Shown: positions 55,065 through 64,000 of the stretch, in pieces
Layout: every line of letters begins with the position of its first letter
Position numbering within the stretch: position 1 is the stretch's first letter
Assembly (NCBI RefSeq): GCF_014192515.1
Contig: NZ_JACHYB010000001.1
Coordinates: 1,426,001 to 1,490,000 of the forward strand
DNA: 64,000 nucleotides
From: Microbacter margulisiae
GTDB taxonomy: Bacteria; Bacteroidota; Bacteroidia; Bacteroidales; Paludibacteraceae
Direction of reading: 5' to 3'
Notes under the pieces: generated by a model
What the model was told of the DNA's origin: nothing
What the model saw: only the letters and a program-made list of their open reading frames with translations
Databases searched by the model: none
Made by a program: the position numbers and the translations under genes

Positions 55065-57125
55065 TTATAAGGTTATCTTTTTTAATACAATTTCCTGATT
55101 ATCTTGAGCTGTTAGGTTTGCCCAAAAATCACGCAGGTAGCCATAATCAGTCACAGGATATATTGTTTCATTCAGTGACAGAACTACCATCATCCTAAGA
55201 AAATGATCATCTTTTTGAAGCATATAACGGTATGTAGCATCGTTTTGTTTAATAGATGATTTCTCTGATTTTGGCAACGCCTCAAGAGCATAGCCTTTAG
55301 GCACACTAATCACGACACTGGTAAGATCGGTAAACGGATAACTGAATTCTACCGGCAAATCACGTTTTTCTGCTTTAAATGGATTTGAGTTATCATTAAA
55401 AATAGTCAATGGATTTAGAAATACAACAGAATCAGACAAGGCAAAGGGTTTTGCAAATGTATATTTTTCAACAACAGGTTTATTTACACTATCTAACCCC
55501 TGAATCGAATAATTGGATATAGAAATACCAAATTTACTTTGGAGAGCATCAATTCTTTCTTCCTGATTCTTGTATGTTTCATAGTTTTCACGAAACACAT
55601 ATGCAGCTTGATTGTTCTTAGTGCTAGTTACATTGACGATCATTTTTCCATTTTCAAACTCAATTTTACATATATCATAGTTTGTACTTGGAGCAACATG
55701 AGACAAATCTACCCACGTCGATTGATTGCCTTCTGGACCTCTGATGGCAAGAGCCCGATCGACCAAATAATCTTCATCCAGAACGTTAATAGGAGCATTT
55801 TTACGAGAAGCATCCATATATAATGTATCTTGAGAAGTAATAACTCCAACCACAAAATAATTAAATCCATCAATTGATGGATTTGCTATCGGCAAATGAC
55901 CCTCACTCCGCTTGCTCATTACCACAGGAAAAGCATTGTATCCAGCATCTTTCAACATATCCAATAATATAAAATTGATCTCAGCAGAATTTCCGACTCC
56001 ATCTTTGATTGCTTTTTTCAATTTAGAGGTATATAAAGCTTCCTTCTTGTTCCATTTTACTTTTGCTTGTACCAAATGGTATAAGGCATCAATTTTATCA
56101 CGATCTGTCAATTGAGATGAAGCGATTGCTTTGACTTCATCTTTAAAAAAGCCTGACTGCTTTAAATTATCTCCAAATTCGGGATCATCCAATAATGCTT
56201 TTTCTACTTCATTCCACGTTAGAGCAAAAGATTTATACAATTGGCCTGGTACCTGAACTCCAGAGATTTCAAAAGACACCCCGCTATAATAATCATTCAT
56301 ATTGGGGACATAGCTTTCCTTCTTCAAAGCAGGCAGATTCTCTGCTTTCATAAACAAGTGAGTACATGGAATACTAGCCATATCACCATTGAAAATAAAA
56401 GTTTGATTGACAGGCTCTTTTTTAGTAGTGAAAGGATAATATCCTTTTTCGTTAATATTAAAAATAAAATAATTAGGAACAGTTACATCATAAATACTTT
56501 CTAAAACAGGGATGGAGTTCTGAAACCGCCATGGACGGATTCTTCCTTCTAAATCAGAAACTATTGTATACTTATATTCAATCAGTGATCCCGCTTTTAC
56601 ATTAGGTAATGAAAACTTGAGACGAAAGTGTTTGCCTTCTTCATTATCCGTAAAAATATACTTTTTGTCCAATCTCGTTTTTTCAACCTTCCCATTGACA
56701 AAATTGTAAACATATCCGTCAATATCTTGCACACGTTCATGACTTCCAGAGCCATAATCAACATATGGAACTTCCACATTAGCGTATTTAACACCCTCTG
56801 GTTTCAAAATCTTTATTTTGGAATATATTTCATAATACACTTGGAATCCTTGATTGATTTGATAATATGCAGTCCCTTTTTCGTACAAAATGACAGCAGA
56901 AGCACTTGTATCAGCAGGAAATGTTGTCATTTTAATTTCACCATCACTAATCTTCCCAAATTTTTGCACATCATTACCAGCATAACTCGTTAAAGATAAC
57001 AAAGTAATCGATAGGAACAAAAGCCATCTCAAATTAGGACGAAAGGCTGGAATAAAAATAAAATTAAAGCCTAGTTCGGTTTTATTGGCAGGAAATACAT
57101 CAAAAGTAAAATTATTAGCTTTCAT
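55065..57125 (-). CDS. DUF3857/transglutaminase-like protein, apparently catalytically dead
   Basis: 686 residues; the N-terminal hydrophobic segment (LRWLLFLSITLLSLTSYA) is preceded by ~32 residues, longer than usual, so a later start may be used. DUF3857 domain with the YVNGKVEK and LPNVKAGSLIEYKYT type segments, then a transglutaminase-like core. There the catalytic Cys position reads GVGNSAEIN (Ser380) and the His position GFNYFVVG (Tyr423), so the triad is lost. First gene of a two-gene operon behind a good promoter. Probably a structural or binding partner of the active paralogue. Confidence 0.87.
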   Translation of the reverse strand: MKANNFTFDVFPANKTELGFNFIFIPAFRPNLRWLLFLSITLLSLTSYAGNDVQKFGKISDGEIKMTTFPADTSASAVILYEKGTAYYQINQGFQVYYEIYSKIKILKPEGVKYANVEVPYVDYGSGSHERVQDIDGYVYNFVNGKVEKTRLDKKYIFTDNEEGKHFRLKFSLPNVKAGSLIEYKYTIVSDLEGRIRPWRFQNSIPVLESIYDVTVPNYFIFNINEKGYYPFTTKKEPVNQTFIFNGDMASIPCTHLFMKAENLPALKKESYVPNMNDYYSGVSFEISGVQVPGQLYKSFALTWNEVEKALLDDPEFGDNLKQSGFFKDEVKAIASSQLTDRDKIDALYHLVQAKVKWNKKEALYTSKLKKAIKDGVGNSAEINFILLDMLKDAGYNAFPVVMSKRSEGHLPIANPSIDGFNYFVVGVITSQDTLYMDASRKNAPINVLDEDYLVDRALAIRGPEGNQSTWVDLSHVAPSTNYDICKIEFENGKMIVNVTSTKNNQAAYVFRENYETYKNQEERIDALQSKFGISISNYSIQGLDSVNKPVVEKYTFAKPFALSDSVVFLNPLTIFNDNSNPFKAEKRDLPVEFSYPFTDLTSVVISVPKGYALEALPKSEKSSIKQNDATYRYMLQKDDHFLRMMVVLSLNETIYPVTDYGYLRDFWANLTAQDNQEIVLKKITL

Positions 57126-57477
57126 AATATCTAATTCATTAAGGGGAAAATAATATATAAATATCTGATTAACTTGAAGTTATTTTTTTATACCTATGGT
57201 TCATGGCTACAAGAGACATATATCGATTACAATTTAATGCAAATTTAGTATTTTATTTTTGAATAAAACAAGTTACATATAAATATTCTATTATAAAACA
57301 CGCATCTCAAATAATATTTAATACTGAAGGGCTATAACATTATAAATAAGATATTTACACACTAATAATCACAAGAAAACGACAGATAGAACGGCAAAAA
57401 ATAAAATAGCATCCAGTTTACAGATCCAATAAATTATGTAATTTTGAATTTTATATTCACCCCTAAATCACACAACT
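57126..57477. other. Divergent intergenic region
   Basis: 352 nt of AT-rich sequence holding the DUF3857 promoter on the minus strand and a -7 element TAATTTTG (57439-57446) for the small plus-strand gene. No RNA gene or repeat seen. Confidence 0.55.
57240..57271 (-). promoter_or_regulatory. Promoter of the DUF3857 operon
   Basis: Minus strand: TTG (57269-57271), 21 nt, TAAATTTG (57240-57247). The leader to the ATG at 57125 is ~110 nt. Confidence 0.7.
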
Positions 57478-57708
57478 ATGATTCATTTTCTAGAACCATT
57501 ACGACATTATGTATGGTTTGGACCTACACTCATTAGCCTATTTATTTGGGAGTTATGCTGGAAGCTAATTACCTTTTGGAAAGCTGCCCGCCGTAATCAT
57601 CTGGTTTGGTTCATTTGCATTGGCATCATTAACACGGTTGGTATTTTACCTATCATTTACCTCCTGATATATAGAAACACACCGGAAATGCACGAAACAA
57701 AAGAATAA
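57478..57708 (+). CDS. Small two-TM protein (DUF5652-like)
   Basis: 76 residues with two membrane segments. The middle WKLITFWKAARRNHLVWF and the end INTVGILPIIYLLIY match the DUF5652 pattern of small bacterial membrane proteins. Function unknown. A TAATTTTG promoter element lies 32 nt before the ATG, and pcm follows after ~75 nt. Confidence 0.72.
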   Translation: MIHFLEPLRHYVWFGPTLISLFIWELCWKLITFWKAARRNHLVWFICIGIINTVGILPIIYLLIYRNTPEMHETKE

Positions 57709-57783
57709 ATTAAGAAAATCCAGATCAGAAAACGAGATCACGCAGTTATCCAAACAGCTTCGTCATTTTAATACATTTTTCGT

Positions 57784-58425
57784 ATGGATGCAGAAGAACA
57801 AGCGCGTAACAATATGGTGATCAAACAGATTGAAAACCGAGGAATTTCCAATCAGTCTGTGTTGCAAAGTATCAAAAAAGTACCGCGTCATCTGTTCGTT
57901 CCGCCCGCTTATCGTCATGCTGCCTATGGCGATCATCCCTTACCTACGTCGTGCGGACAAACTATCTCTCAGCCATATATCGTTGCGTTAATGACTGAGT
58001 TACTCGTTCCGCAAAAACATCACAAAGCACTTGAAATTGGAACAGGCACAGGATATCAAACAGCAATTCTGGCTGAATTAGTGCAAGAAGTTTATACGAT
58101 AGAAATTTACTCCCAGTTACAAGAGACTGCAAAAAATACACTTACATCACTTGGTTATCAAAACATCCGGTTCATACTGGGGAATGGTTATGAGGGATAC
58201 CTTGCAGCTGCTCCTTACGATCTGATTTTAGTTACAGCAGCACCTCCTTATCTTCCCGAAAACCTCGTCGAACAACTCGCCCTAGGAGGTACTATGGTAA
58301 TTCCGTTTGGGAAAAACAGGCAAATGCTGTACGTCATCTCAAAGAATAAAGATGGAAGCATCCATAGGAAAGAAATTCTCCCTGTAGTTTTCGTAACAAT
58401 GCAAGACAGAAAACCCTTAAACTAA
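57784..58425 (+). CDS. pcm: Protein-L-isoaspartate O-methyltransferase
   Basis: 213 residues, the usual size. Methylates isoaspartyl residues so that damaged proteins can be repaired, using SAM. VPRHLFVPPAYRHAAYGDHPLP and TISQPYIVALMTELL are the substrate-site motifs and ALEIGTGTGYQTAIL the SAM loop. Its stop is 12 nt from the convergent M28 gene stop. Confidence 0.96.
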   Translation: MDAEEQARNNMVIKQIENRGISNQSVLQSIKKVPRHLFVPPAYRHAAYGDHPLPTSCGQTISQPYIVALMTELLVPQKHHKALEIGTGTGYQTAILAELVQEVYTIEIYSQLQETAKNTLTSLGYQNIRFILGNGYEGYLAAAPYDLILVTAAPPYLPENLVEQLALGGTMVIPFGKNRQMLYVISKNKDGSIHRKEILPVVFVTMQDRKPLN

Positions 58426-58436
58426 CGGGCCTCTCT

Positions 58437-59798
58437 CTATCTTACCACGACAGGAAAAACTGGGATACTACTATGTCCTAATGAATCAACAGATTGTACA
58501 GCAAAGAAGTAATTATCTTTTGAATAAGGAATCGTAGCACTAGCGGTTTTCACAAAAAGAGTCTTTTGCCATTGCGGGGCTGAAGTGTCTCGAATCAGTA
58601 TTTGATAACCGAATGGCTTTCTCCCCTTAGGAACTTGCCATACCAAAGTGGATGAATTAGTTAAAGCTGTCACCTCAATACCCACATGTTCAGGAGCTGA
58701 AGGCGCCCATGCCAGGTTACACATTGTCGCAAGATTTGAACAGGTAATTTTTCGGGCATATTCATAATCCAGAAACTGAGGAAGATCCCCATATTCCACA
58801 CCATTTTCAGTCCTTACATTCTGGTGTTGATGATCAAAATTTTCATCCATTTCACAAAAACGCACTGCAGTAAATCCATCCTGACTGAAAGGAATTTGAT
58901 CGCCTCCTCTCAGAAAACGATCAATACGATATACCAAATCAACATTCAGATTGGGAACATACTCATCTGTAATAGTTTTAATATATCTTGCCAATTCTCT
59001 GGAAGGGCTATCATTATCACGACTGGTAGCTCTACGCATCCTAGCTTCTTCCGGAGTCTCAACATACGGGATCGTTTCACTAAAAACGCGAACTTTAGTA
59101 TTTTCTCTTAGACTGGTTCCGCTCGACTGGCTGTTAGCGATCATATCATCATTCAACATGGCGATTACATGCCATCCTGCTGCCTTCGCACTATCGGCCA
59201 GATATGATGAGCCATACAATCCTTCCTCTTCACCGGAAACTGCTACAAAAATAATTTTACAAGGAAACGTATGCTTACTCATTATCCGAGCCAATTCCAA
59301 TACAGCAGCCACTCCCGAACCATCATCATCCGCTCCCGGTGCATCACTCCTTGTATCCAGGATGTCAGTTGCCCGTGAATCCAAATGTCCACTGATGATA
59401 ATAACACGATCATCATTGGGATCACTCCCTTTTAAGACTGCCATTACATTCGCCATTTTTGTATCTTTCAAGATGCGCTTACCATCAGCTTTCACCGGAA
59501 ACCAATCAACCTCTGAGGTTAGTCGCCCTCCTGAAGCTTTAGCATAAGTATCAAACTGAGTTTTCACCCAACGTTGTGCCGCTCCGATACCCCTTGTTTC
59601 ATTTTTAGTATCACTCAAAGCATGACGCGTACCAAAAGAAACTAATTTATTTACTGTAGCCTCTAAATTAGCTGCTTTTACTTCGGATACCATATGGGTA
59701 ATTTCCGGATCAATATTTTCTTGCTGTGACAGAAGTGGCCTTGCCATTGTCAATCCGAATAAACAGAAACTGACTGAAATAAGGGTTGATATTTTCAT
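58437..59798 (-). CDS. Secreted M28-family zinc aminopeptidase
   Basis: About 453 residues from the ATG at 59798, which directly precedes a signal peptide (ISTLISVSFCLFGLTMA); the ten-codon longer frame is less likely. Zinc-site motifs are ISGHLDSRA, PGADDDGSGVA and SGEEEGLYGS, and the catalytic Glu sits in the last. A C-terminal ~85-residue fibronectin-like domain (HVGIEVTALTNSSTLVWQVP) follows. It probably removes N-terminal residues from peptides in the periplasm or outside. Confidence 0.93.
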   Translation of the reverse strand: MKISTLISVSFCLFGLTMARPLLSQQENIDPEITHMVSEVKAANLEATVNKLVSFGTRHALSDTKNETRGIGAAQRWVKTQFDTYAKASGGRLTSEVDWFPVKADGKRILKDTKMANVMAVLKGSDPNDDRVIIISGHLDSRATDILDTRSDAPGADDDGSGVAAVLELARIMSKHTFPCKIIFVAVSGEEEGLYGSSYLADSAKAAGWHVIAMLNDDMIANSQSSGTSLRENTKVRVFSETIPYVETPEEARMRRATSRDNDSPSRELARYIKTITDEYVPNLNVDLVYRIDRFLRGGDQIPFSQDGFTAVRFCEMDENFDHQHQNVRTENGVEYGDLPQFLDYEYARKITCSNLATMCNLAWAPSAPEHVGIEVTALTNSSTLVWQVPKGRKPFGYQILIRDTSAPQWQKTLFVKTASATIPYSKDNYFFAVQSVDSLGHSSIPVFPVVVR

Positions 59799-59830
59799 AG
59801 CTAGTAGAATAATAAACTTTGAATACAAAG

Positions 59831-59864
59831 CAAAGATACAAAAGTTTAGTCATCAGGCATACAA
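59831..59864 (-). promoter_or_regulatory. Promoter of the M28 peptidase gene
   Basis: Minus strand: TTG (59862-59864), 23 nt, TATCTTTG (59831-59838). The spacing is a little long. Confidence 0.55.
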
Positions 59865-59905
59865 AAAAAACCTTCCTCTTGCTTTTCACAAAGCGCAGAG
59901 GAAGG
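59862..59905 (-). terminator. Terminator after the GH13 gene
   Basis: On the minus strand CCTTCCTCT / AGAGGAAGG (9-bp core stem, loop partly able to pair) followed by T8. It ends the GH13 transcript just above the M28 promoter. Confidence 0.8.
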
Positions 59906-59955
59906 CACGCATTCATTAAAACTACACTCTCGCGGTTTTTGCCGCATATTTTTGG

Positions 59956-61302
59956 TTATTTGGTTTTACTTACTAAAATATCGTATTCCCATGGTGCCAA
60001 AGTTGACCCTTCTAACGACGAAGCATTAACATGTTGTTTATTCATCCAATTAATCCACTGTCCTGAAGGTTTTTGGTTGGTAAAATGGATTTGTTGTGGT
60101 TTTGCACTCAAATTCAATACAACCATCACGCTATCATTGGGTAACACCCGGGAGAAACTATATATTAATGAACTTTGGGTTGCATAGCGAATCATTTTAC
60201 CACCTGTCGGCCCAGCATTCAAGGCTTCTTGTGTGTGTTTTAGTGCATTCAATGATTGATAAAAAGCAAATTCTGCCGGATTATTCCAGGAAGGAACGGT
60301 ATCCTTATCAAAGAAAAGAAGACTCTTTTTCATTCCCACTTCCTGTCCTGTATAAATCAATGGCATACCAGGCAGCGTGTATGTAAGCACGGCAAACGTA
60401 TTAGCGCCATCTCCCATTCGTTTATATTCAGATCCAGACCACGTATTTTCATCATGATTGGTAATAAAATTCATTTTTATGGCATTAGGGGAGTATGCCG
60501 AATCGGTATATTGTACTACCTGATCAAGATTAGTTGTAGTTGCTTTGCCTTGTGCTATATCATTCATAGTATGCAGTAAACGCCAGTTGTAATCCATATT
60601 GAAAGCCTTAACAGTGTAACTCGGATTATCACCTTCAGCAAGCATAAAGACAGGCTTCACTTTATCCAAAGCCGTACGTGCCTGAATCCAGAAATCAAGA
60701 GGGACGCCCGTAGCAACATCACATCTGAAACCGTCGATATCAAAGTTTTTAACCCAATACAACATAGCGTCAATCATAGCTGCACGCAGGTCTTTATTGT
60801 TATAGTTCAATTTAGCCACATCGGTCCACCCGTCAGGCACCAATGGACGACCAAGACTATCTTTCACATACCAGTCAGGATGCTCTGTAATCCACACATT
60901 ATCGCGTCCCGTATGATTTGCAACCCAGTCAAGAATGACTTTAAGTCCCATTTGATGTGCTTCGGTAACCAATTTTTTAAAGTCTGCTGCTGTACCAAAT
61001 TCCGGATTAACAGCCGTATAATTTTGAACAGCATAATAGCTACCCAAAGTACCTTTACGATCTTTTTTTGAAATCGGATTGATGGGCATAAACCACAGAA
61101 TATTTACCCCCAATTTTTTTAGTTGCGGTAGATGTTCCGCAAAAGCATTGAAGGTTCCCGGCACAGTATATTGTCTGACATTAACTTCATATAATACCGC
61201 GTTTCGATCCCATACATCAGGATTTTGTGCGACAGGTTTTGTGGCGCAAGCCGCTATAAAAGCCGCAGCCACAACAAAAATAAAAAATTTCATTGCCTTC
61301 AT
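59956..61302 (-). CDS. GH13 alpha-amylase lipoprotein
   Basis: About 448 residues from the ATG at 61302 (a second ATG lies 9 nt later). The leader FFIFVVAAAFIAAC is a lipobox, so the protein is lipid-anchored. The GH13 barrel has DWVANHTG, the nucleophile Asp195 in DGFRCDVA, the acid/base Glu223 in MLAEGD and the transition-state Asp284 in NHDEN. A C-terminal beta domain follows. No starch-binding module is visible. With the transporter and glucanotransferase genes upstream it forms an alpha-glucan utilisation cluster. Confidence 0.93.
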   Translation of the reverse strand: MKAMKFFIFVVAAAFIAACATKPVAQNPDVWDRNAVLYEVNVRQYTVPGTFNAFAEHLPQLKKLGVNILWFMPINPISKKDRKGTLGSYYAVQNYTAVNPEFGTAADFKKLVTEAHQMGLKVILDWVANHTGRDNVWITEHPDWYVKDSLGRPLVPDGWTDVAKLNYNNKDLRAAMIDAMLYWVKNFDIDGFRCDVATGVPLDFWIQARTALDKVKPVFMLAEGDNPSYTVKAFNMDYNWRLLHTMNDIAQGKATTTNLDQVVQYTDSAYSPNAIKMNFITNHDENTWSGSEYKRMGDGANTFAVLTYTLPGMPLIYTGQEVGMKKSLLFFDKDTVPSWNNPAEFAFYQSLNALKHTQEALNAGPTGGKMIRYATQSSLIYSFSRVLPNDSVMVVLNLSAKPQQIHFTNQKPSGQWINWMNKQHVNASSLEGSTLAPWEYDILVSKTK

Positions 61303-61476
61303 ACGAAAATAATTAAAGGTTATCATTGATTAGAAGAATATTTTTCTCATAAAACACTATCCAATAGTGCCAGTTTATTTATTATCAAGCACATTAAACA
61401 TTGGATTTCATAATATTTTTCCCCATAAATATGTTAGAATCAACTTGACAAAGACCTCTGACTTGATAAATACTGC

Positions 61477-62805
61477 TCAATTATCATCTTTCACAAATAC
61501 CACGGAAACAGCCCCAATTAAGAGACATATCCCTGCCATGAGAAGCGCATAAATTGCATCGTCATGGAAAAAATGTTTCACAATAGGGCCATTCGATATA
61601 CTGCTAACGATTTGCGGAATTGTAATAAATAAATTAAAAATTCCCATGTAAACACCCATCTTTGCCGGAGGAACCGATCCTGCCAGAATAGCGTAAGGCA
61701 TTGCAAGAATACTTGCCCATGCAATTCCAACACCGACCATTGACAAAATGAGCCAGTAAGGAGAGGTAATAAAATAAATTGAAATCAAACCTATACCTCC
61801 TAATAACAAAGAGATGGCATGTGTAATTTTTCGGTTTGTCAAAGCAGCAATGGATGGCAATGCCAAAGCAAAAAACATAGCGACTAAATTATATACGCCA
61901 AACAAAATTCCAACCCAATCGCCTGCCTTTTGGTATGCCGGAGAATTGGCATCAGCTGCACCATAAACATGCAATGCTACAGCAGGTGTTGTATAAACCC
62001 ACATGGCAAATAAGGCAAACCACGAAAAAAACTGGACTATCCCCAATTGTTTCATCGTGAGAGGCATTTTGACTATATCCTTGAAAATATCACCAAACTT
62101 CGCCTTATGTTCGCTTTCCTCTGTAGCGTCTTCACTGACATGAAATGAGCGCTGAACTTCAGGAGGATACTCTTTTGTGCTGACAATAGTCCACACAATA
62201 GCACCCACCATCACTATGGCACCAGCATAAAACGACCAAATAACATTTACAGGGATCTGACCATCAGGGGTATTCTTTCCAAAACCTAACCACTCAGAAA
62301 GCACATAGGGTAACCATGATCCGACAACAGCGCCAATCCCAATAAGAAAAGTCTGAATAGAAAATCCTGTGGTTCGTTGTGAATCAGGTAAAACATCGGC
62401 AACTAAAGCACGGAAGGGTTCCATTGCCACATTGAAAGAAGCATTCATAATGGTTAGCATGCCAGCTCCAATCATCAATGGGGCCATGAGAGAAGACAAA
62501 GATCCTGCATTTGGCATAAATATCAAAGCAATAGCAGCTAGCACCCCTCCTGCCAAAAAATAAGGCTTTCTGCGTCCCATACGACACCAAGTCCGATCCG
62601 AATAATGGCCGATGATAGGTTGAATTATCATTCCTGTAAGCGGAGCAACAACCCAAAACCAGGAAAGGGATTGTATATCAGCACCAAATGTTTGTAAAAT
62701 ACGGCTTGCATTGGCATTTTGTAATGCAAACCCGAATTGGATACCTAAAAACCCAAAGTTCATATTGAGAATCTGGGCAGTAGAAAGTCTTGGCTTCGTC
62801 TTCAT
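61477..62805 (-). CDS. MFS sugar transporter, probably for maltose or maltooligosaccharides
   Basis: 442 residues with twelve membrane segments. The loop after TM2 (PIIGHYSDRTWCRMGRRKPYFL) is the SLC45/sucrose-maltose-carrier type of MFS signature. It probably brings malto-oligosaccharides across the inner membrane. Flanked on the same strand by a GH13 amylase and a GH77 4-alpha-glucanotransferase, which supports that substrate. Confidence 0.9.
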   Translation of the reverse strand: MKTKPRLSTAQILNMNFGFLGIQFGFALQNANASRILQTFGADIQSLSWFWVVAPLTGMIIQPIIGHYSDRTWCRMGRRKPYFLAGGVLAAIALIFMPNAGSLSSLMAPLMIGAGMLTIMNASFNVAMEPFRALVADVLPDSQRTTGFSIQTFLIGIGAVVGSWLPYVLSEWLGFGKNTPDGQIPVNVIWSFYAGAIVMVGAIVWTIVSTKEYPPEVQRSFHVSEDATEESEHKAKFGDIFKDIVKMPLTMKQLGIVQFFSWFALFAMWVYTTPAVALHVYGAADANSPAYQKAGDWVGILFGVYNLVAMFFALALPSIAALTNRKITHAISLLLGGIGLISIYFITSPYWLILSMVGVGIAWASILAMPYAILAGSVPPAKMGVYMGIFNLFITIPQIVSSISNGPIVKHFFHDDAIYALLMAGICLLIGAVSVVFVKDDN

Positions 62806-62830
62806 GGTAAACTTACTAAATTGATTTCTC

Positions 62831-62838
62831 CAAAATTA
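62831..62838 (-). promoter_or_regulatory. -7 element of the sugar-transporter promoter
   Basis: Minus strand TAATTTTG matches TAnnTTTG, 26 nt before the ATG; no clear -33. Confidence 0.5.
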
Positions 62839-62961
62839 CACATATTCTATCATAAATATTCTGTGTTTAAAAGCAGTAAAACGATATGTTTCAAGCTATG
62901 TCCGATTTACGACAGAACAACAACTCATTGATTAAACACCTTATTATTAACTAATTATTAT

Positions 62962-64000
62962 CTATCGTCCAGTTTCAAAAATCATGGTCCTGATCTGATC
63001 ATTCAATGTATCACTTTCCAGAAGTTGCTCCAAAGTCAGATGCATCCGATATCTCCAATAATGTCGGGGATTCGATGGCACATTAATTCTTTCCTCCTGA
63101 GGATGAACACGTCGCAACGTTCCATCCAATGAAAGCCAGTCTTGCAAAGGGAAAATTGCCAGCATGGAAGGCGCCCATAAATGATTTCTCAAAATTGCCT
63201 TGCATATCCATGGCTCTGCATAAAATGGAGCTTCTCCCCACTGACCCAGCACTTCATTATAGTAACGTTGACGCACGACGCCGTCCTCTTCCCACCATCC
63301 CCGCAATGTACTCATATCGTGTGTAGAAGTAGTACAAACAGATAAATAAGGATAATTTCGTGTATCTGCAAATGTTAATGTAGGATCTTTCGGCATCCGC
63401 TGAATTTCAAGACTCAACATTTGCAATTGGTGCATCACATAAGGAACACAGGCGGGTATCATCCCAAGATCCTCAGCGCAAACCAGCATATCGGTTGAAG
63501 CAATCAAATCCGGCAACTTTTGCAAAGCCTGTTCCGACCAGAAATAATTATGCCGTTGATAATAAAAATGGTCATAAATCCGGTTAAATGTATATTTATC
63601 ACTATCCGATAAAGCCCTGAAACTATAGGTATATTGGGCGGTGATGCGGGGATGAAATTTATCCGGTTCCTTTTTATCGCGTACAAAAAGGACATCAGCT
63701 ACCAAGGCATACAATCCGTCACGAATATTTACATCACCATTAGTCTCATTAAAGAAATATTCAATTTTTCGTTGTGTATCAAACTCCGGTTTTAGTTCAA
63801 AAACGCCATTCCCTTTATCATTCAAAAACTGCTGAATCACTTTCTCTGTACTATCACCAAACATTTCATGCAACTGGTATGAACGAATGTAGGGTTTCAA
63901 GTGATAATTTTCGTCCACCCAAAATCCGTTAGCCTGTAACTCTTCATGCGACATCGGCAACGCCGGACTAAAATGTCCCAACAGGCCCTGCACTGCATTC
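62962..64000 (-). CDS. malQ: 4-alpha-glucanotransferase, C-terminal part (5' end outside window)
   Basis: The frame is open to the right edge; ~346 residues are visible. Sequence from GLLGHFSPALPMSHEEL to CTTSTHDMSTLRGWWEED is that of the long GH77 4-alpha-glucanotransferases, which shuffle glucan chains during maltodextrin use. The acid/base region is visible (CAEDLGMIPACVPYVM); the nucleophile region lies upstream, outside the window. Bacteroidota forms are often preceded by starch-binding modules, which would also be outside. Same strand as the transporter gene, ~155 nt upstream of it. Confidence 0.9.
   Translation of the reverse strand, partial: NAVQGLLGHFSPALPMSHEELQANGFWVDENYHLKPYIRSYQLHEMFGDSTEKVIQQFLNDKGNGVFELKPEFDTQRKIEYFFNETNGDVNIRDGLYALVADVLFVRDKKEPDKFHPRITAQYTYSFRALSDSDKYTFNRIYDHFYYQRHNYFWSEQALQKLPDLIASTDMLVCAEDLGMIPACVPYVMHQLQMLSLEIQRMPKDPTLTFADTRNYPYLSVCTTSTHDMSTLRGWWEEDGVVRQRYYNEVLGQWGEAPFYAEPWICKAILRNHLWAPSMLAIFPLQDWLSLDGTLRRVHPQEERINVPSNPRHYWRYRMHLTLEQLLESDTLNDQIRTMIFETGR

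Noticed and set aside
58951..59547. 198-codon antisense frame inside the M28 gene
   Set aside because: Shadow of the M28 catalytic domain with no domain of its own.
1..64000. tRNA or rRNA genes, CRISPR arrays, insertion sequences, prophage genes
   Set aside because: None seen by reading the intergenic regions; no cloverleaf-like segments, direct-repeat arrays, transposase motifs or flanking inverted repeats.

Overview
The window is a stretch of a Bacteroidota chromosome, most likely Bacteroidales. The evidence is the many TTG/TTTG - ~20 nt - TAnnTTTG promoters typical of this phylum, the short RpoD of about 286 residues, the DUF3857 proteins, glycan-degrading enzymes with signal peptides, and a near absence of Shine-Dalgarno sites. 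I could not fix the genus. I saw no tRNA, rRNA, CRISPR array, insertion sequence or prophage.

Layout. (1) 1-11519: a run of plus-strand glycan genes, probably one operon: two GH2 beta-galactosidase-like enzymes (the first cut by the window edge), a sialate O-acetylesterase-like esterase, a DUF5703 protein, a second esterase, a pyruvate-dependent aldolase of unknown substrate and an MFS transporter. (2) 11536-16541: L-rhamnose catabolism, with a divergent AraC regulator and an isomerase, symporter and kinase set closed by a strong terminator. (3) 16564-26304: M13 peptidase, queE/queD, a CPA2 antiporter, a fused MsrB-MsrA, a beta-CASP nuclease and a DUF6051-like hydrolase. (4) 26929-33808: dxr, rseP, a DivIC/FtsB-like protein, two small unknowns, dnaA and alanine dehydrogenase. 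(5) 33913-43632: recO, an AI-2E-family permease, an outer-membrane barrel, a LysM plus binding-domain protein, hisS, infC-rpmI-rplT, an M16 peptidase and rpoD. (6) 43686-50500: ZIP transporter, GNAT, PAP2, an ECF-sigma operon and dnaK. (7) 50760-64000: a GH31 glucosidase, two DUF3857 proteins (one apparently catalytically dead), a small membrane protein, pcm, an M28 peptidase, then GH13 amylase, maltose-type transporter and 4-alpha-glucanotransferase (cut by the right edge).

How the genes work together. The left end looks like a system for a galactose-containing, acetylated and possibly rhamnose-containing glycan: periplasmic or surface enzymes strip acetyl groups and sugars, the MFS carrier imports a released sugar or acid sugar, and the aldolase splits it into pyruvate and an aldehyde. 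The right end handles alpha-glucans. The centre is core housekeeping.

Most worth a second look: the esterase/DUF5703/aldolase/MFS cassette; the likely non-AUG start of infC behind a rare strong Shine-Dalgarno; the active/dead DUF3857 pair; the three-gene ECF sigma operon; and the LysM-binding-protein/outer-membrane-barrel pair. None of these can be proven novel from sequence alone.
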